DNA from: Sutcliffiella horikoshii
Lineage (GTDB): Bacteria > Bacillota > Bacilli > Bacillales > Bacillaceae_I
DNA length: 64,000 nt
Assembly: GCA_001636495.1 (NCBI GenBank)
Contig: KV440964.1
Span: 3,984,666-4,048,665 of the forward strand
Reading direction: 5' to 3'
In this document: piece after piece, positions 6,441 through 15,222 of the stretch
Numbering within the stretch: position 1 is the stretch's first letter
Layout: the number at the start of each line of letters is the position of its first letter
Program-made: the position numbers and the translations under genes
Notes under the pieces: generated by a model
Seen by the model: only the letters and a program-made list of their open reading frames with translations
Database searches by the model: none
What the model was told of the DNA's origin: nothing

Positions 6441-7954
6441 TAATTATACTCTATTAATATTTCAAAAGGTTTTTCTCCTCCGACGTCGTTTTTCTCCTTC
6501 CAGTAGTAAACTTTGTCGATAACTTCGCTTAGGAGTTTGTTAGTCTTTGTTTGGTTAGAAGTGTCTCTAGATAGTAGATGTTCTATTTTCTCTTTTGTTT
6601 CCTGAATGCGGTCTACTTCTGCTTTTACTGTTGCGCCTTCTAAGGTCTTTAGTTCTTGCTTAATCGTACCCTGCTGCCTTCTAATTGATTCGATCTCTTC
6701 CGCAGCTTCCTCGTCATTATAGATACCGTTCTTATATCCATTTTGCACCCGCTTCTTTTGTTCGTCCAACGCAGAAAGTCTATTTGATAACGACATCTGC
6801 TTTTGTTCGACTTCGTTAATATAACTATTGTCTCCTCTTATTATAGTCTCTATTTCATTGTCTATCATATCTAGCTTGAGCTTTAGCTGTGCAAATATTG
6901 CTGCCTCTACTCTGCTAGCCTTTACTCCGTAATTAGTACACTTAACAGCTGTCTCACGCTTTCCCTTAGTAGATTTGGACGCAAAACAATTTAATACGTA
7001 TAACTCTCGTTCATCTTTAATTAGCGATTTTCTAGCGCTTCTTTTATTGTATTTCATACAGAAAGACAAAGTTTGATTACATTTAGGGCAGACTAGTAAC
7101 CTTGATAGTGAATAAACACCTCTTTGGCAGGTTTGCGGTACTTTCCTGTTCTGAGCTAGATTCAATTGCGCCTTATTGAAAGTATCTTCGTCTATTAGAG
7201 CAGGGTGTGCGTCTATTACGTGTATAGGCTCTTCGTTCTCTAGTTCGTAACGTACAATCCCTATGTAAGCTACGTTTCTTAGAATGATTGATGTAGAGCG
7301 TGTCGTAAACGGTTTCCCTTCATTTGTCGTATATCCTAGTAGGTTTAGATGTTCACATATCTCCGTCTGATTGTAACCTTTGTTTACGTATAAGTCGTAA
7401 ATAGAACGTACAACGGCTGCTCTTTTTTCGTTAGGTACTAGCTTCTTTGTAAACTCGTCTTTTTCGTAACCAATAGGCGCAATAGAAAAGAAAGTACCCT
7501 TTTTAACTGATTGTATACGTCCTCGTAATAGCTTTCTTTTTGTCATACGCATAAAATGGTTATCCATTTCAGATTGAATACCTGTATAGAAAATGTCATC
7601 ATCATTTAAAAAATTATAAGTCTTGTTTAGTGTAAACAGCATTAAACTTTTCGCTTTCATAAATCTTACGAATAGTCCAAAATCTGTCCTATCCCTTGTT
7701 AGTCGGTCTTGGTCTGTAACCAGCACGCCGTCGTAGATACCTCTTTCTAGCTCACGTAACATTTCCTTTAATTTTGGTCTGTTCCAATCCTCTGAACTTC
7801 CTTCTTCCGAGAAAATAACGTATTCCATATTGTTACTATTGGCATAGTCAGTAAGCAATTCAATCTGTCTGTCAATTTCTATAGCGTCAACGTCCTTTAG
7901 TCTAGACTTTCTTACGTAAACAACCACCAATTTCTTTAGTTTTTTTGCTAACAT
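6440..7954 (-). CDS. Large serine recombinase (integrase) of the mobile element
   Basis: 504 residues with all parts of the large serine integrase family. Residues 8 to 150: resolvase catalytic domain with nucleophile Ser17 (YVRKSR) and the DQDRLTRDRTDF active-site segment. Residues about 170 to 270: recombinase domain (GTFFSIAPIGYEKD, NQTEICEHLNLLGYTT, TTRSTSIILRNVAYIGIVRY). About 285 to 345: zinc ribbon beginning LLVCPKCNQ and ending with Cys residues of CFAS and KCTNYG. About 370 to 450: coiled coil used for synapsis. ATG 7954 follows AAGGGGGAAGGATATT. Such enzymes integrate phages and conjugative elements without host factors. The gene sits about 130 bp from yfkAB, the apparent integration target. 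Confidence 0.95.
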   Translation of the reverse strand: MLAKKLKKLVVVYVRKSRLKDVDAIEIDRQIELLTDYANSNNMEYVIFSEEGSSEDWNRPKLKEMLRELERGIYDGVLVTDQDRLTRDRTDFGLFVRFMKAKSLMLFTLNKTYNFLNDDDIFYTGIQSEMDNHFMRMTKRKLLRGRIQSVKKGTFFSIAPIGYEKDEFTKKLVPNEKRAAVVRSIYDLYVNKGYNQTEICEHLNLLGYTTNEGKPFTTRSTSIILRNVAYIGIVRYELENEEPIHVIDAHPALIDEDTFNKAQLNLAQNRKVPQTCQRGVYSLSRLLVCPKCNQTLSFCMKYNKRSARKSLIKDERELYVLNCFASKSTKGKRETAVKCTNYGVKASRVEAAIFAQLKLKLDMIDNEIETIIRGDNSYINEVEQKQMSLSNRLSALDEQKKRVQNGYKNGIYNDEEAAEEIESIRRQQGTIKQELKTLEGATVKAEVDRIQETKEKIEHLLSRDTSNQTKTNKLLSEVIDKVYYWKEKNDVGGEKPFEILIEYN

Positions 7955-8081
7955 AATATCCTTCCCCCTTTATTAACTATAGGCGCAACGTAATTACTTT
8001 ATTGGTTGACGAAGAAGAATTGACATAGGTCACCTTAATTAATCATAATGAATAAGGATAAATTAGATTGGAGAATTAAAA

Positions 8082-9260
8082 ATGAAACAATTTACAACCA
8101 TTCCTAAAACTAAACAAACACCTCTTAATGATGCGTGGGAAGCTTATGCTGATATAGAGAAGTATGGTCTACCTACTCTTTCAAGTATTGAATTTACAAC
8201 AACAAACCTATGTAATATGAGATGTTCACATTGCGCTGTAGGTCATACGCTCTCTAACATAGACTCTCAAGCTCTTCCTTTGGAGCTATTACTGCAAAGG
8301 TTAGAGGAAATCCCAACACTAAGAACAATAAGCATTACAGGCGGAGAGCCTATGTTGAGTATGAAGTCAGTAAAGAATTATGTAGTGCCTTTATTGAAAT
8401 ATGCACACGAGAGAGGTATATACACTCAAATAAATTCAAATCTAACATTAGACTTAGAGAGGTATAAACTCATAACACCTTATCTTGATGTACTACATAT
8501 TTCTCATAATTGGGTTACAGCAGATGAGTTTATAGATGTTGGTTTTGCTATGAGTGAGAGAAAGCCAACAAGAGAGCAACGCAAAGCATTATTTGACAGA
8601 ATGATTAGCAACTCTAGAGCGTTATCCGAAATGGGAGTTCTAGTCTCTGCCGAAACAATGCTAAACAAGAGAACAACACCTCATATAGAAAAAATTCATA
8701 AGCAGGTCGTAGAAGAAATGGGCTGTAAAAGGCACGAGATTCACCCTATGTATGATTCAGGCTTCGTTAAGTCGCAAAATACGCTACATACTATGTACCC
8801 AAGCGATTTCGCTAGTGGCATGGAGGTTCTGACGCTTGAGGAGATGCGAGATGCCATACACCGCCTGCTTGATATGCGTGACGAAAATACATGGATGCTT
8901 TTTGGTACCCTGCCTTTCTATCCTTGCAGTGATAATCCTGAAGACAGAGCATTACTTGAACGAGTGTATAAGGCGAAGAATGTGACAGTCCGTAATGACC
9001 CGGACGGCCGCTCGCGTTTAAATGTGAACATTTTTAACGGGGACATCATTGTGACAGACTTTGGTGATACGCCTCCTCTTGGAAATATCCAGACAACAGA
9101 CCTGCCGACTGCATACGAGAGATGGAAAGAGACCTCCATTGCAAAAGAGTTGGAATGCCATTGTCCTACGGTTGCCTGCCTGGGGCCAAATATTTTGGTG
9201 AAGAGTGCGTACTATCCGGAGATGGATTTCACGGTGCGTGAAGCGAAGATAACGAAATAA
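8082..9260 (+). CDS. yfkAB: YfkAB-like radical SAM protein, chimeric by integration
   Basis: 392 residues, recognised as Bacillus YfkAB. The radical SAM cluster motif C-x3-C-x2-C is at Cys44, Cys48 and Cys51 (TNLCNMRCSHC), followed by a SAM-binding GGEP (ITGGEPMLS). The C-terminal half has further Cys residues (HCPTVACLGPN) fitting an auxiliary cluster. Substrate unknown. Codon use changes midway: 11 of 12 Arg codons before about 8730 are AGA or AGG, while 8 of 10 after about 8845 are CGN, and the 5' half is more AT-rich. With an integrase gene just upstream, I infer that the element ends inside this gene and supplies its 5' half. A strong terminator follows at once. Confidence 0.88.
   Translation: MKQFTTIPKTKQTPLNDAWEAYADIEKYGLPTLSSIEFTTTNLCNMRCSHCAVGHTLSNIDSQALPLELLLQRLEEIPTLRTISITGGEPMLSMKSVKNYVVPLLKYAHERGIYTQINSNLTLDLERYKLITPYLDVLHISHNWVTADEFIDVGFAMSERKPTREQRKALFDRMISNSRALSEMGVLVSAETMLNKRTTPHIEKIHKQVVEEMGCKRHEIHPMYDSGFVKSQNTLHTMYPSDFASGMEVLTLEEMRDAIHRLLDMRDENTWMLFGTLPFYPCSDNPEDRALLERVYKAKNVTVRNDPDGRSRLNVNIFNGDIIVTDFGDTPPLGNIQTTDLPTAYERWKETSIAKELECHCPTVACLGPNILVKSAYYPEMDFTVREAKITK
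8730..8845. other. Inferred attachment-site junction inside yfkAB
   Basis: The interval in which codon use and base composition switch from element-like to host-like. The crossover of the large serine recombinase should lie here. The exact core cannot be read without the left junction or an empty site from a relative. Confidence 0.45.
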
Positions 9261-9261
9261 G

Positions 9262-9298
9262 AAAACGCCTGGGACACGTACGGTCTCCAGGCGTTTTT
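9262..9298 (+). terminator. Terminator after yfkAB
   Basis: AAAACGCCTGG (9262-9272) pairs with CCAGGCGTTTTT (9287-9298). Symmetric, so it also works leftward. Confidence 0.9.
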
Positions 9299-9302
9299 AT
9301 AT

Positions 9303-9490
9303 TGGCTCTTTTCTCAAAGATTGTTGCCATTCCCTTGTAAAAAGTCGGCAATTGGACTTTTTACCGCATATAAACTCTAAGGTAGGCATAAAACCTATCG
9401 TGATAGCCGGGAAAAGAGCACGATAACAAGGAAAATTACGGTTGGTTTAAAAATACGAAAAAGCAACAAAGTTTACGAAACAGCCTTTAT
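9303..9490 (+). repeat. Dispersed repeat R1, copy 1 (about 190 bp)
   Basis: Shares an ordered series of blocks with the inverted copy at 39770-39968: TCTTTTCTCAAAGATTGTTG, then TAAAAAGTCGGCAATTGG with CTTTTTAC, then GGAAAAGAGC, and a tail of AATACGAAAAAGCAACAAAG type. No coding frame. Between the blocks similarity is low, suggesting an old non-coding mobile sequence. Confidence 0.75.
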
Positions 9491-9491
9491 A

Positions 9492-9815
9492 TTAGATAGA
9501 TGGCACTTGCGCTTTCATTCTTTTCCCTTTGATTGTGCAATAAGAACCAAAAAAAATAAGCACACTTCCCATTAGACTTGAACCCATAATCAGTGCTCCA
9601 TCCCATCCTCGGGAGCTTCCTGCAAGCTGCCATGCTTGATATGGAATGAATAATAGTAGAAACATAATCCCTATCCCCCAGAGTAGAAGGATAGCATTGT
9701 GTTTTTCCTCATCAGATATATTCGATGGCCTTTGCCTCATTTCAACAGTAACCATTTTCCGTACAATAATTAGTAAAACCGACAAACTTAAGACAAGTAA
9801 AATCAGGTGCATCAT
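9492..9815 (-). CDS. Small integral membrane protein (107 aa)
   Basis: 107 residues with three predicted membrane helices (about 2 to 18, 42 to 62 and 72 to 92), separated by a polar segment with QRPSNISDEEKHN and a loop AGSSRGWDGA. ATG 9815 is preceded by AAAGGAGG at a longish 11 bases; the second Met would not help. No family recognised. It stands alone between repeat R1 and a long non-coding spacer, and its third helix ends in a basic tail (KGKRMKAQ) placing the C-terminus inside. Confidence 0.65.
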   Translation of the reverse strand: MMHLILLVLSLSVLLIIVRKMVTVEMRQRPSNISDEEKHNAILLLWGIGIMFLLLFIPYQAWQLAGSSRGWDGALIMGSSLMGSVLIFFGSYCTIKGKRMKAQVPSI

Positions 9816-10145
9816 GGTGTTGATGACCTCCTTTTCATTCTCATTAATTAAGACGCTTGAAGCTGGAAAAAGTTACGGTCGGCAGTAGATTTTTCCTTCG
9901 ACAAGTGGGAGGACGTTAGATGGACATAGCTCCTGATGACGGCATAACTTCAAGTAATTTATAGATACCCTCTTTTTAGGAGAGGTGAAACTGGTAAAAT
10001 AGGCACGTTTTTTTGTTTGTGGATTTTGAGGGCTGTTTTTTGTGGCTTTAGAGGCACTTTTGTTTAGCTTTTAATTTCATCCCTCCACTTAAAACCTCTT
10101 TCTCCCCATTGAGCACGGTTGTTCCCCCCACTACTCCATAGCGCG
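9816..10145. other. Intergenic stretch, no gene seen
   Basis: About 330 bp with T-rich plus strand after 10000. No frame with ribosome binding site and no convincing structure was found. Confidence 0.4.
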
Positions 10146-10182
10146 AAAAAAAACACCAGCCCCCATTGAATAGGGCTGATGC
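10146..10182 (-). terminator. Terminator after yfkD
   Basis: Minus strand ATCAGCCC/GGGGGCTGGT stem followed by eight T. Confidence 0.85.
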
Positions 10183-10199
10183 CAAATAAATCCTAATTT

Positions 10200-11009
10200 C
10201 TATCTTGGACGATCAGACGCCGCAAAAATAAAGCTCACATGGTCCTGAACAGGAATCCACGCCCCTATTCCTTGCGATGTCACATTCTTCACGACAATCT
10301 TCATTTCTTTCCCTTTTAGCACCAAATACACTTCTCCATACGTAATCTTCCCTTTTTCACTAACAGCCGGGGAGTATGCGTATAGGTAGCCAAGCTTTTT
10401 AACCGGGATGTTATATACCTGGTCTTTTTTTGTTCCAGCTCCGACAATGGTCTGGAAGGATAAAGGAAGCTTCGTTTTGTCCATCGCTTTTAGCATCATC
10501 ATTTCTTTGACATCCTCAGCGGCCTCCACTTTTGAAGTAAGTCCGCCCTTGACGCTTTTTTGTGCTTCCTGGCGATAGTGAAGCAGTTGCGGTACTTTTC
10601 CGCCACGGTTATCGGTATAGTTCGTGTTGATCTTTTGATATTCCCAATTCACACTTGTTTCCGATGATTCATAGGAAAGCGGCCATTGCCCCAGGTAGAT
10701 GGTGGCACGGTAGCCGATTGCGACAGGTGATGGAGAAATGTTGGACTCATTCAAAATTTTGATGAGCTTCGGATTTTCAATTTTCACATTGGAAGAATCA
10801 ATCAGTTCTTGGGACAGCTCACTCGGCTGCAGGTAGGGCACATCCTGGGACGGGTTTGGGTATGTGTTGTCCTTGGAGATATCTAGAACCGAATTCGGCA
10901 CCTCCAGTTTTTTATTATCGGCTTTCACTTTTGTTTCCTCGGCTTGGACGCTATTCATCGTAAAGCCAAATGCAAGAAAGGCTACCAAAAGGATTTGAAG
11001 TATGCGCAT
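10200..11009 (-). CDS. yfkD: YfkD-like secreted protein
   Basis: 269 residues with a cleavable signal peptide (MRILQILLVAFLAFGFTMNS, cleavage likely after VQA, before EETK). The mature protein contains PSVLDISKDNTYPNPSQDVP-type and YRATIYLGQWPLSYESSETSV-type segments typical of the Bacillus YfkD family, whose function is unknown. Length matches the family. ATG 11009 is preceded by AAGGAG. It keeps company with yfkAB, yfkE and yfkF homologues as in B. subtilis, supporting the assignment. Ends at a strong terminator. Confidence 0.85.
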   Translation of the reverse strand: MRILQILLVAFLAFGFTMNSVQAEETKVKADNKKLEVPNSVLDISKDNTYPNPSQDVPYLQPSELSQELIDSSNVKIENPKLIKILNESNISPSPVAIGYRATIYLGQWPLSYESSETSVNWEYQKINTNYTDNRGGKVPQLLHYRQEAQKSVKGGLTSKVEAAEDVKEMMMLKAMDKTKLPLSFQTIVGAGTKKDQVYNIPVKKLGYLYAYSPAVSEKGKITYGEVYLVLKGKEMKIVVKNVTSQGIGAWIPVQDHVSFIFAASDRPR

Positions 11010-11143
11010 GCTGTAATACTCCTTTCACTCAACTTAAGATCTATGTACTGTTATCTTTTTCGAAGCGATTTGAGATTATCCATGAAAGGTGAAACTTTTT
11101 TCCAGTACGGGAAAATGAGCTATAAAAAACACGAAAGCTGAAC

Positions 11144-11752
11144 TTAGCTCTCGTGTCGTAATTTCCTATATAGATTTTCTAAACGCGGGTAGAATATCTG
11201 AATCAGTGGTCCGATGCCAAATGTAATGATGAATGTACCGATCCCGATCGGCCCTTTGAAAATAAGGGCAAAAACAAGGGCACACACTTCCCCTATCGTC
11301 TTTGCAGTCATCATTTTAACCTTTAAACGATTCTGGATGCCAAGCATTAGGTTATCAATCGGAATAACCGGGAATTTGGCTTGCAGATACGCGGAGATTC
11401 CCACAGCCATAATCACCATTCCAGCTAAAAGCACGATGAAACGGAAAACCATACCTACTGGAATCCACGCCCCAAACACCTGTATCAACCAAAAGTCGAT
11501 AAAGACCCCCACAAGGAAAATCGTAATAACCGCTAAATAGTCAGGCTTGCTTTTATGCAACCAAGCATTGATGGCAATGAGAATTATCCCCACAATGAAC
11601 ACCCAGCTTCCGACCGTCAGCCCGAAGGATGTGGATAATCCAACATTCAGTGCATCCCACGCACCAGCTCCAAGATCTGATTTTATCGTCAAACTGATCC
11701 CAAAGGATAAGACAAAAAGTCCAATTAAATAAAATAAAGACCGTATAACCAA
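11144..11752 (-). CDS. YczE/YitT-type integral membrane protein
   Basis: About 202 residues with five or six membrane helices and the YczE-family landmarks SDLGAGAWDALNVGLS near the N-terminus and PVIPIDNLMLGIQNR in the second half, where a similar motif recurs. Members are predicted membrane proteins of unknown transport role; B. subtilis YczE influences surfactin-family antibiotic production. I prefer the TTG start at 11752 because AGGAG lies eight bases upstream and the first helix then begins at once; ATG 11818 would add 22 polar residues absent from the family. Confidence 0.8.
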   Translation of the reverse strand: MVIRSLFYLIGLFVLSFGISLTIKSDLGAGAWDALNVGLSTSFGLTVGSWVFIVGIILIAINAWLHKSKPDYLAVITIFLVGVFIDFWLIQVFGAWIPVGMVFRFIVLLAGMVIMAVGISAYLQAKFPVIPIDNLMLGIQNRLKVKMMTAKTIGEVCALVFALIFKGPIGIGTFIITFGIGPLIQIFYPRLENLYRKLRHES

Positions 11753-11854
11753 CGTGATAACTCCTCTACATTTTACTGTCACTTGTCCTACATTACCATT
11801 GTAAGCGTGAAACATCAAAATATGAAAAAGAAAAAAAGATTAAATAAATTAGAA

Positions 11855-12075
11855 TATTTACAACATTCCGCTTATATACTATGAATACCTTAAAACGAAG
11901 GAGGGAATGAAAGCTCACCATCAGCTTAGAGTGAAGGAGTGATTCAACCTACACAGTGCACATATAAAGCTTTTTATTCCTTAGTTCAAAGCTTTACGTC
12001 CTCTTGGTACTTAAATTATTGGTTGGCCCTACATGCTCTGGGACTCTGTGCTGCCTACCGCACAGAGTCTTTTTT
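11855..12075 (+). ncRNA. Possible small RNA with own terminator
   Basis: The space between two minus-strand genes ends in a textbook rightward terminator (12042-12075) although no plus-strand gene precedes it. A TATACT box at 11875, the dyad-like pair AAAGCTTT (11968 and 11992) and the terminator outline a transcript of up to about 190 nt. A GTG-started 56-codon frame (11941) crosses the terminator and its AAGGA abuts the start, so I favour RNA over protein. Confidence 0.4.
12042..12075 (+). terminator. Rightward terminator of the possible small RNA
   Basis: GACTCTGTGC/GCACAGAGTC perfect 10 bp stem, loop TGCCTACC, then six T. The T-run is only on the plus strand. Confidence 0.85.
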
Positions 12076-12080
12076 GTATT

Positions 12081-13145
12081 CTATAAAAGGAAGAACCCAA
12101 TCCCCATGATTAGATAAGCCGCAAGTATTGTCGCCCCTTCAAACCAGTTGGTCTCTCCGTCGTTGGAGATGGCGATGGCTAAGAGGACAGCTGTGACCAT
12201 AGCAATTAGTTCTGGTACAGTGAACACTAGTGCCATCTGCTGTTCAAAAAAGATAGAAATAAGCACTAAAATCGGTGCAACAAACATCGCAATCTGCAAC
12301 GTTGATCCCACAGCAATCTCAACCGCGATGTCCATCTTATTTTTGTATGCCATTATAATCGCAGATGCATGCTCTGCAGCATTCCCGACAATCGCTACAA
12401 CAATGACCCCAATGAATAATTCCGACCAACCGAATGCTTCCCCTACTTCTTCAAAGGTGTGAACAAGACTTTCGGATACATAGGCTACGGCAAGTGTCGC
12501 AACCAACAGAATAAGAATTGCCTTCTTCTTCCCCCACTCCGCGGTTTCATGCTCCTCCTGGGAATGTCCGCCGCCTGCTTTAGTGGATTGGTACACCCCT
12601 CGATGGGTGACAAGCTTAAAGAAAAGAGCTGCCAAGTATAAAAGAATAAGGATAATAGAAATTCCGACACTCAGTGCAAAAGTTTTTGTGTCGTTCATCT
12701 CCTGTGCAAAAACTTCCGGAATAACAAACGCCACCAAGACCGCAAAGACTAACAGCCCCGAATTATGCCGCGCATCAAATACATTAAATTTTTGTCGTTT
12801 GAATTTCAATCCCCCTACAAAAAACGAAAGCCCCATGACAAGTAACAGATTCCCGAGCACAGAACCGGTAAGTGAAGCAAGAACTACCGTAATCAGGCCG
12901 GCCTTTAGCGCGAAAAAAGCAATGATTAATTCCACCGCATTTCCGAAGGTAGCATTAATCAAGCCGCCCACCCTCGGCCCCGTATGTACCGCAATACTTT
13001 CCGTAGCACGACCCATATAACTTGCCAGTGCCACTATCGTCAAGCTGTATATGATAAACATCATTACAACCGGCCAATGCATCAACGACCCAAGAACTGA
13101 TAAAGGGAATCCAATCGCAATCATGATAAGGAAAAATTTATACAT
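12081..13145 (-). CDS. chaA: Calcium/proton antiporter (ChaA/CaX family)
   Basis: 354 residues, close to B. subtilis YfkE, the CaX-family Ca2+/H+ exchanger whose structure is known. Eleven membrane helices with the two duplicated alpha-repeat signatures GGLINATFGNAVELIIAFFA and VAIVGNAAEHASAIIMA, whose Glu residues bind calcium. A histidine-acid-rich loop (GGGHSQEEHETAEW) lies between the halves. It exports calcium from the cytoplasm using the proton gradient. ATG 13145 (MYKFFLI) has AGAGGG seven bases upstream and fits the family start; an upstream ATG at 13166 would add seven residues. Stands alone and divergent from the next gene. Confidence 0.93.
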   Translation of the reverse strand: MYKFFLIMIAIGFPLSVLGSLMHWPVVMMFIIYSLTIVALASYMGRATESIAVHTGPRVGGLINATFGNAVELIIAFFALKAGLITVVLASLTGSVLGNLLLVMGLSFFVGGLKFKRQKFNVFDARHNSGLLVFAVLVAFVIPEVFAQEMNDTKTFALSVGISIILILLYLAALFFKLVTHRGVYQSTKAGGGHSQEEHETAEWGKKKAILILLVATLAVAYVSESLVHTFEEVGEAFGWSELFIGVIVVAIVGNAAEHASAIIMAYKNKMDIAVEIAVGSTLQIAMFVAPILVLISIFFEQQMALVFTVPELIAMVTAVLLAIAISNDGETNWFEGATILAAYLIMGIGFFLL

Positions 13146-13294
13146 ACCTCCACCCTCTTTCCACATTTACCATTATGATATCCTTCCCCCCTCCTTTTTA
13201 TCTTAAAAATCAACCGACATCCGTGTTTAAAATTCCGCCAAACATGCCACATTAACGGGGAGAACTTTATAAACGAAAGGTGTAGAGGAAAACC

Positions 13295-13714
13295 ATGAAT
13301 ACCGATTTGAAAAACAAGGTAACTTCGATGTTCAGCAACCATAAAATCGGCACACTTGCCACGATCAGAGGCAACCGTCCTTACTCCCGTTTTATGCTAT
13401 TTTTCCATGATGAATTGGTGTTGTATTGTGCAACAAACGAGCACACACATAAAATTGAGGACATTAAGTCGAACCCCCATGTACATATACTTTTAGGCAT
13501 GGAAGGTGCAAGTTGGAAGGAGCCTTACGCGGAAATTGAGGCAGAAGCAAGCTTCGAGGATAGTGCGGAACTGAAAAAGAAATTCTGGGACGAGAAACTG
13601 TCAGAATGGATTAAGAGCCCAGATGATCCTGAATACTTACTTCTTAAACTGACCCCGTCCGTTATTCGCTATTATGAGAAGGCGGGCAGTGAGGCTGAGG
13701 TGTGGAGAGAATAG
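13295..13714 (+). CDS. General stress protein 26-like (PNPOx fold)
   Basis: 139 residues of the pyridoxamine-5'-phosphate-oxidase-like split-barrel family, closest in layout to the B. subtilis YdaG/GSP26 type. It shows KIGTLATIRGNRPYSRFM, the flavin-contacting strand region, and LYCATNEHTHKIEDIKSNPH. Such proteins bind FMN or similar cofactors; the real substrate is generally unknown. ATG 13295 follows AGAGG eight bases upstream. No SigB promoter could be recognised, so stress control is not shown here. Confidence 0.8.
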   Translation: MNTDLKNKVTSMFSNHKIGTLATIRGNRPYSRFMLFFHDELVLYCATNEHTHKIEDIKSNPHVHILLGMEGASWKEPYAEIEAEASFEDSAELKKKFWDEKLSEWIKSPDDPEYLLLKLTPSVIRYYEKAGSEAEVWRE

Positions 13715-13737
13715 GGAAGGTATTTTTAAAAAAATAG

Positions 13738-13797
13738 GGACGGTTCCTTTTGCTTCTTCAGCACCATCACCTGTAGAAAAAGAAGCAGTAGAACCGT
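13738..13797. repeat. Imperfect palindrome between convergent genes
   Basis: GGGACGGTTC (about 13738) pairs with GAACCGTCC (about 13789), with a second inner pair CTTCTT/AGAAG. Hairpins of this type are common extragenic repeats in Bacillus and may serve as terminator between the convergent genes. Confidence 0.5.
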
Positions 13798-13835
13798 CCT
13801 TCAATTACATCCTTTGCTTTTGAGGATTCATGAGA

Positions 13836-14963
13836 TTAGAGGGTAGTATTGTATAAGAGTATCTTTGCCCCTACTAATGATGCATTTAATACGAAATAAT
13901 AATTAGAGGCCGTGTCTAAAACTAATGGACCAGACCAAGTAATATTACTGAATTGACTGCTGAATATCCCTGTAGGTCGTACATCTGAAGAAGCTCCTCC
14001 CACTGTAACATTTCCATTAATAAACGAATTAGTTATATTGGAATAAACTGCTATGTTCATAAACCCATCTGTCCGGCTATCGACCAATCTCTGTAACCTT
14101 AACCCATTATGAATTACACTTCCTGAGAGCCTACTGTTATATACATACGTATTAAGTTGACCTTGGTGACCGGCTTGAACAATATTTCCTACTACATTTG
14201 TGTTTAATAATTGAAATTCTATAGTTGTAAAAGGGTCACCTACTGCCACATTCTGAAATGTAATATTCCCGCTAACAATTGCCCCATCTGTATAATTTGT
14301 ATGGGTACTAACCGATGTACCATTATCAAACGTGCCAATAACGGTAACTGGCCTGGCACGAAACGCATCCCCTTGACTAGTATAAAATGCTTCAGCAGCA
14401 GGATTTGTTTGTATAGTTACGTTTCTTGGAATTGTTGAACTAAAATCTACACCTTGTGCATTTCCGAGCACCCACGGACCTAACCCAAGAAGTTGCACAT
14501 GTCTAGCAGGGGGAATTATAATGTCCTCGTCAAATGCAGAATTGGCTGCGATTAAAATAAGCAACCTTGCTCTCATTCCAAAAGTTACCGCCAAAGGACT
14601 GCTAGTTGCTGCGGTAATAGCTGCTTGCAAAGAGTTAAATGGATCCATCGGGGAACCTGTCCCTGGACCAGGAGCACTCGAATCCGCCCAAAAAACAGTT
14701 TCTTCTCCCCAAAGAAAGACTTCAGGGCCAGGAGGACCTGGGGGACCCTGAGGCCCAGTTGCTCCTGGTGAACCTGGTGGTCCCTGAGGGCCCGTTGCTC
14801 CTGGTGAACCTGGTGGTCCCTGAGGGCCCGTTGCCCCTGTTGCTCCTGGTTGGCCAGGAGGACCCGGTGGGCCTGGGGGACCTGGAAACCCCCTACTTGA
14901 AAAGGAACAAATACAAATCTTTTTACAACATCGTGAACAAAAGCTCTCATTTTTATATGTCAT
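13836..14963 (-). CDS. Collagen-like spore-surface protein with beta-helix-like C-terminus
   Basis: 375 residues. The N-terminus is Cys-rich ([15 protein letters not shown]). Residues 29 to 80 are perfect Gly-x-y collagen triplets (GPPGPPG, then repeated [12 protein letters not shown] units). The remaining 290 residues are rich in N, T, V, I and G with repeated short strands ([16 protein letters not shown]), as in right-handed beta-helix or pectate-lyase-like folds. Collagen-like proteins of this kind (BclA, ExsJ) form exosporium nap in related spore formers. ATG 14963 follows AAAGGAG. A SigK-like -10 box lies upstream (14993-15001), fitting late mother-cell expression. The DNA repeats of the collagen part are GC-rich. 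Confidence 0.82.
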   Translation of the reverse strand: MTYKNESFCSRCCKKICICSFSSRGFPGPPGPPGPPGQPGATGATGPQGPPGSPGATGPQGPPGSPGATGPQGPPGPPGPEVFLWGEETVFWADSSAPGPGTGSPMDPFNSLQAAITAATSSPLAVTFGMRARLLILIAANSAFDEDIIIPPARHVQLLGLGPWVLGNAQGVDFSSTIPRNVTIQTNPAAEAFYTSQGDAFRARPVTVIGTFDNGTSVSTHTNYTDGAIVSGNITFQNVAVGDPFTTIEFQLLNTNVVGNIVQAGHQGQLNTYVYNSRLSGSVIHNGLRLQRLVDSRTDGFMNIAVYSNITNSFINGNVTVGGASSDVRPTGIFSSQFSNITWSGPLVLDTASNYYFVLNASLVGAKILLYNTTL

Positions 14964-14992
14964 AATTCTACTCCTTTTTACTAGATTTCTTA

Positions 14993-15001
14993 TACAATAT
15001 G
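14993..15001 (-). promoter_or_regulatory. SigK-like -10 box
   Basis: Minus strand CATATTGTA matches the SigK -10 pattern CATA-N3-TA, 30 bp before the collagen-like gene. The -35 AC dinucleotide is too short to judge. Confidence 0.4.
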
Positions 15002-15222
15002 TTTTTATACAATAACTGGAACGGCGTTTATCTAGATGTGAAAGGCCAATATTGAATTAATGATAGTTTTATAGATTCATGCAAGGAAGTTATGGCTTTA
15101 ATCTAATATATGGTAAGTTATATAGGAATTGTTACTCTATCTGTACCACCAAAAATATAAGGTTTAATATCGAATTTGTTCTTCTACTATAAACTACTAT
15201 CTTTTTAATAGGAGGTATTGCC

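Noticed and set aside
11941-12111. GTG-started 56-codon plus-strand frame rich in aromatic residues
   Set aside because: The AAGGA motif abuts the start with no spacing and the frame runs through a strong terminator into the antisense of chaA.
12148-13020. Plus-strand frames opposite chaA
   Set aside because: Shadow frames antisense to a well conserved transporter gene, without ribosome binding sites.
13205-13290. SigB promoter before the general-stress-like gene
   Set aside because: A GTTTAA occurs but no GGGTAT-like box at 13-15 bp spacing.
14585-14965. Long frames on both strands inside the collagen-like region
   Set aside because: They are produced by the repetitive GC-rich triplets; only the frame with Gly-x-y triplets, start and ribosome binding site is credible.
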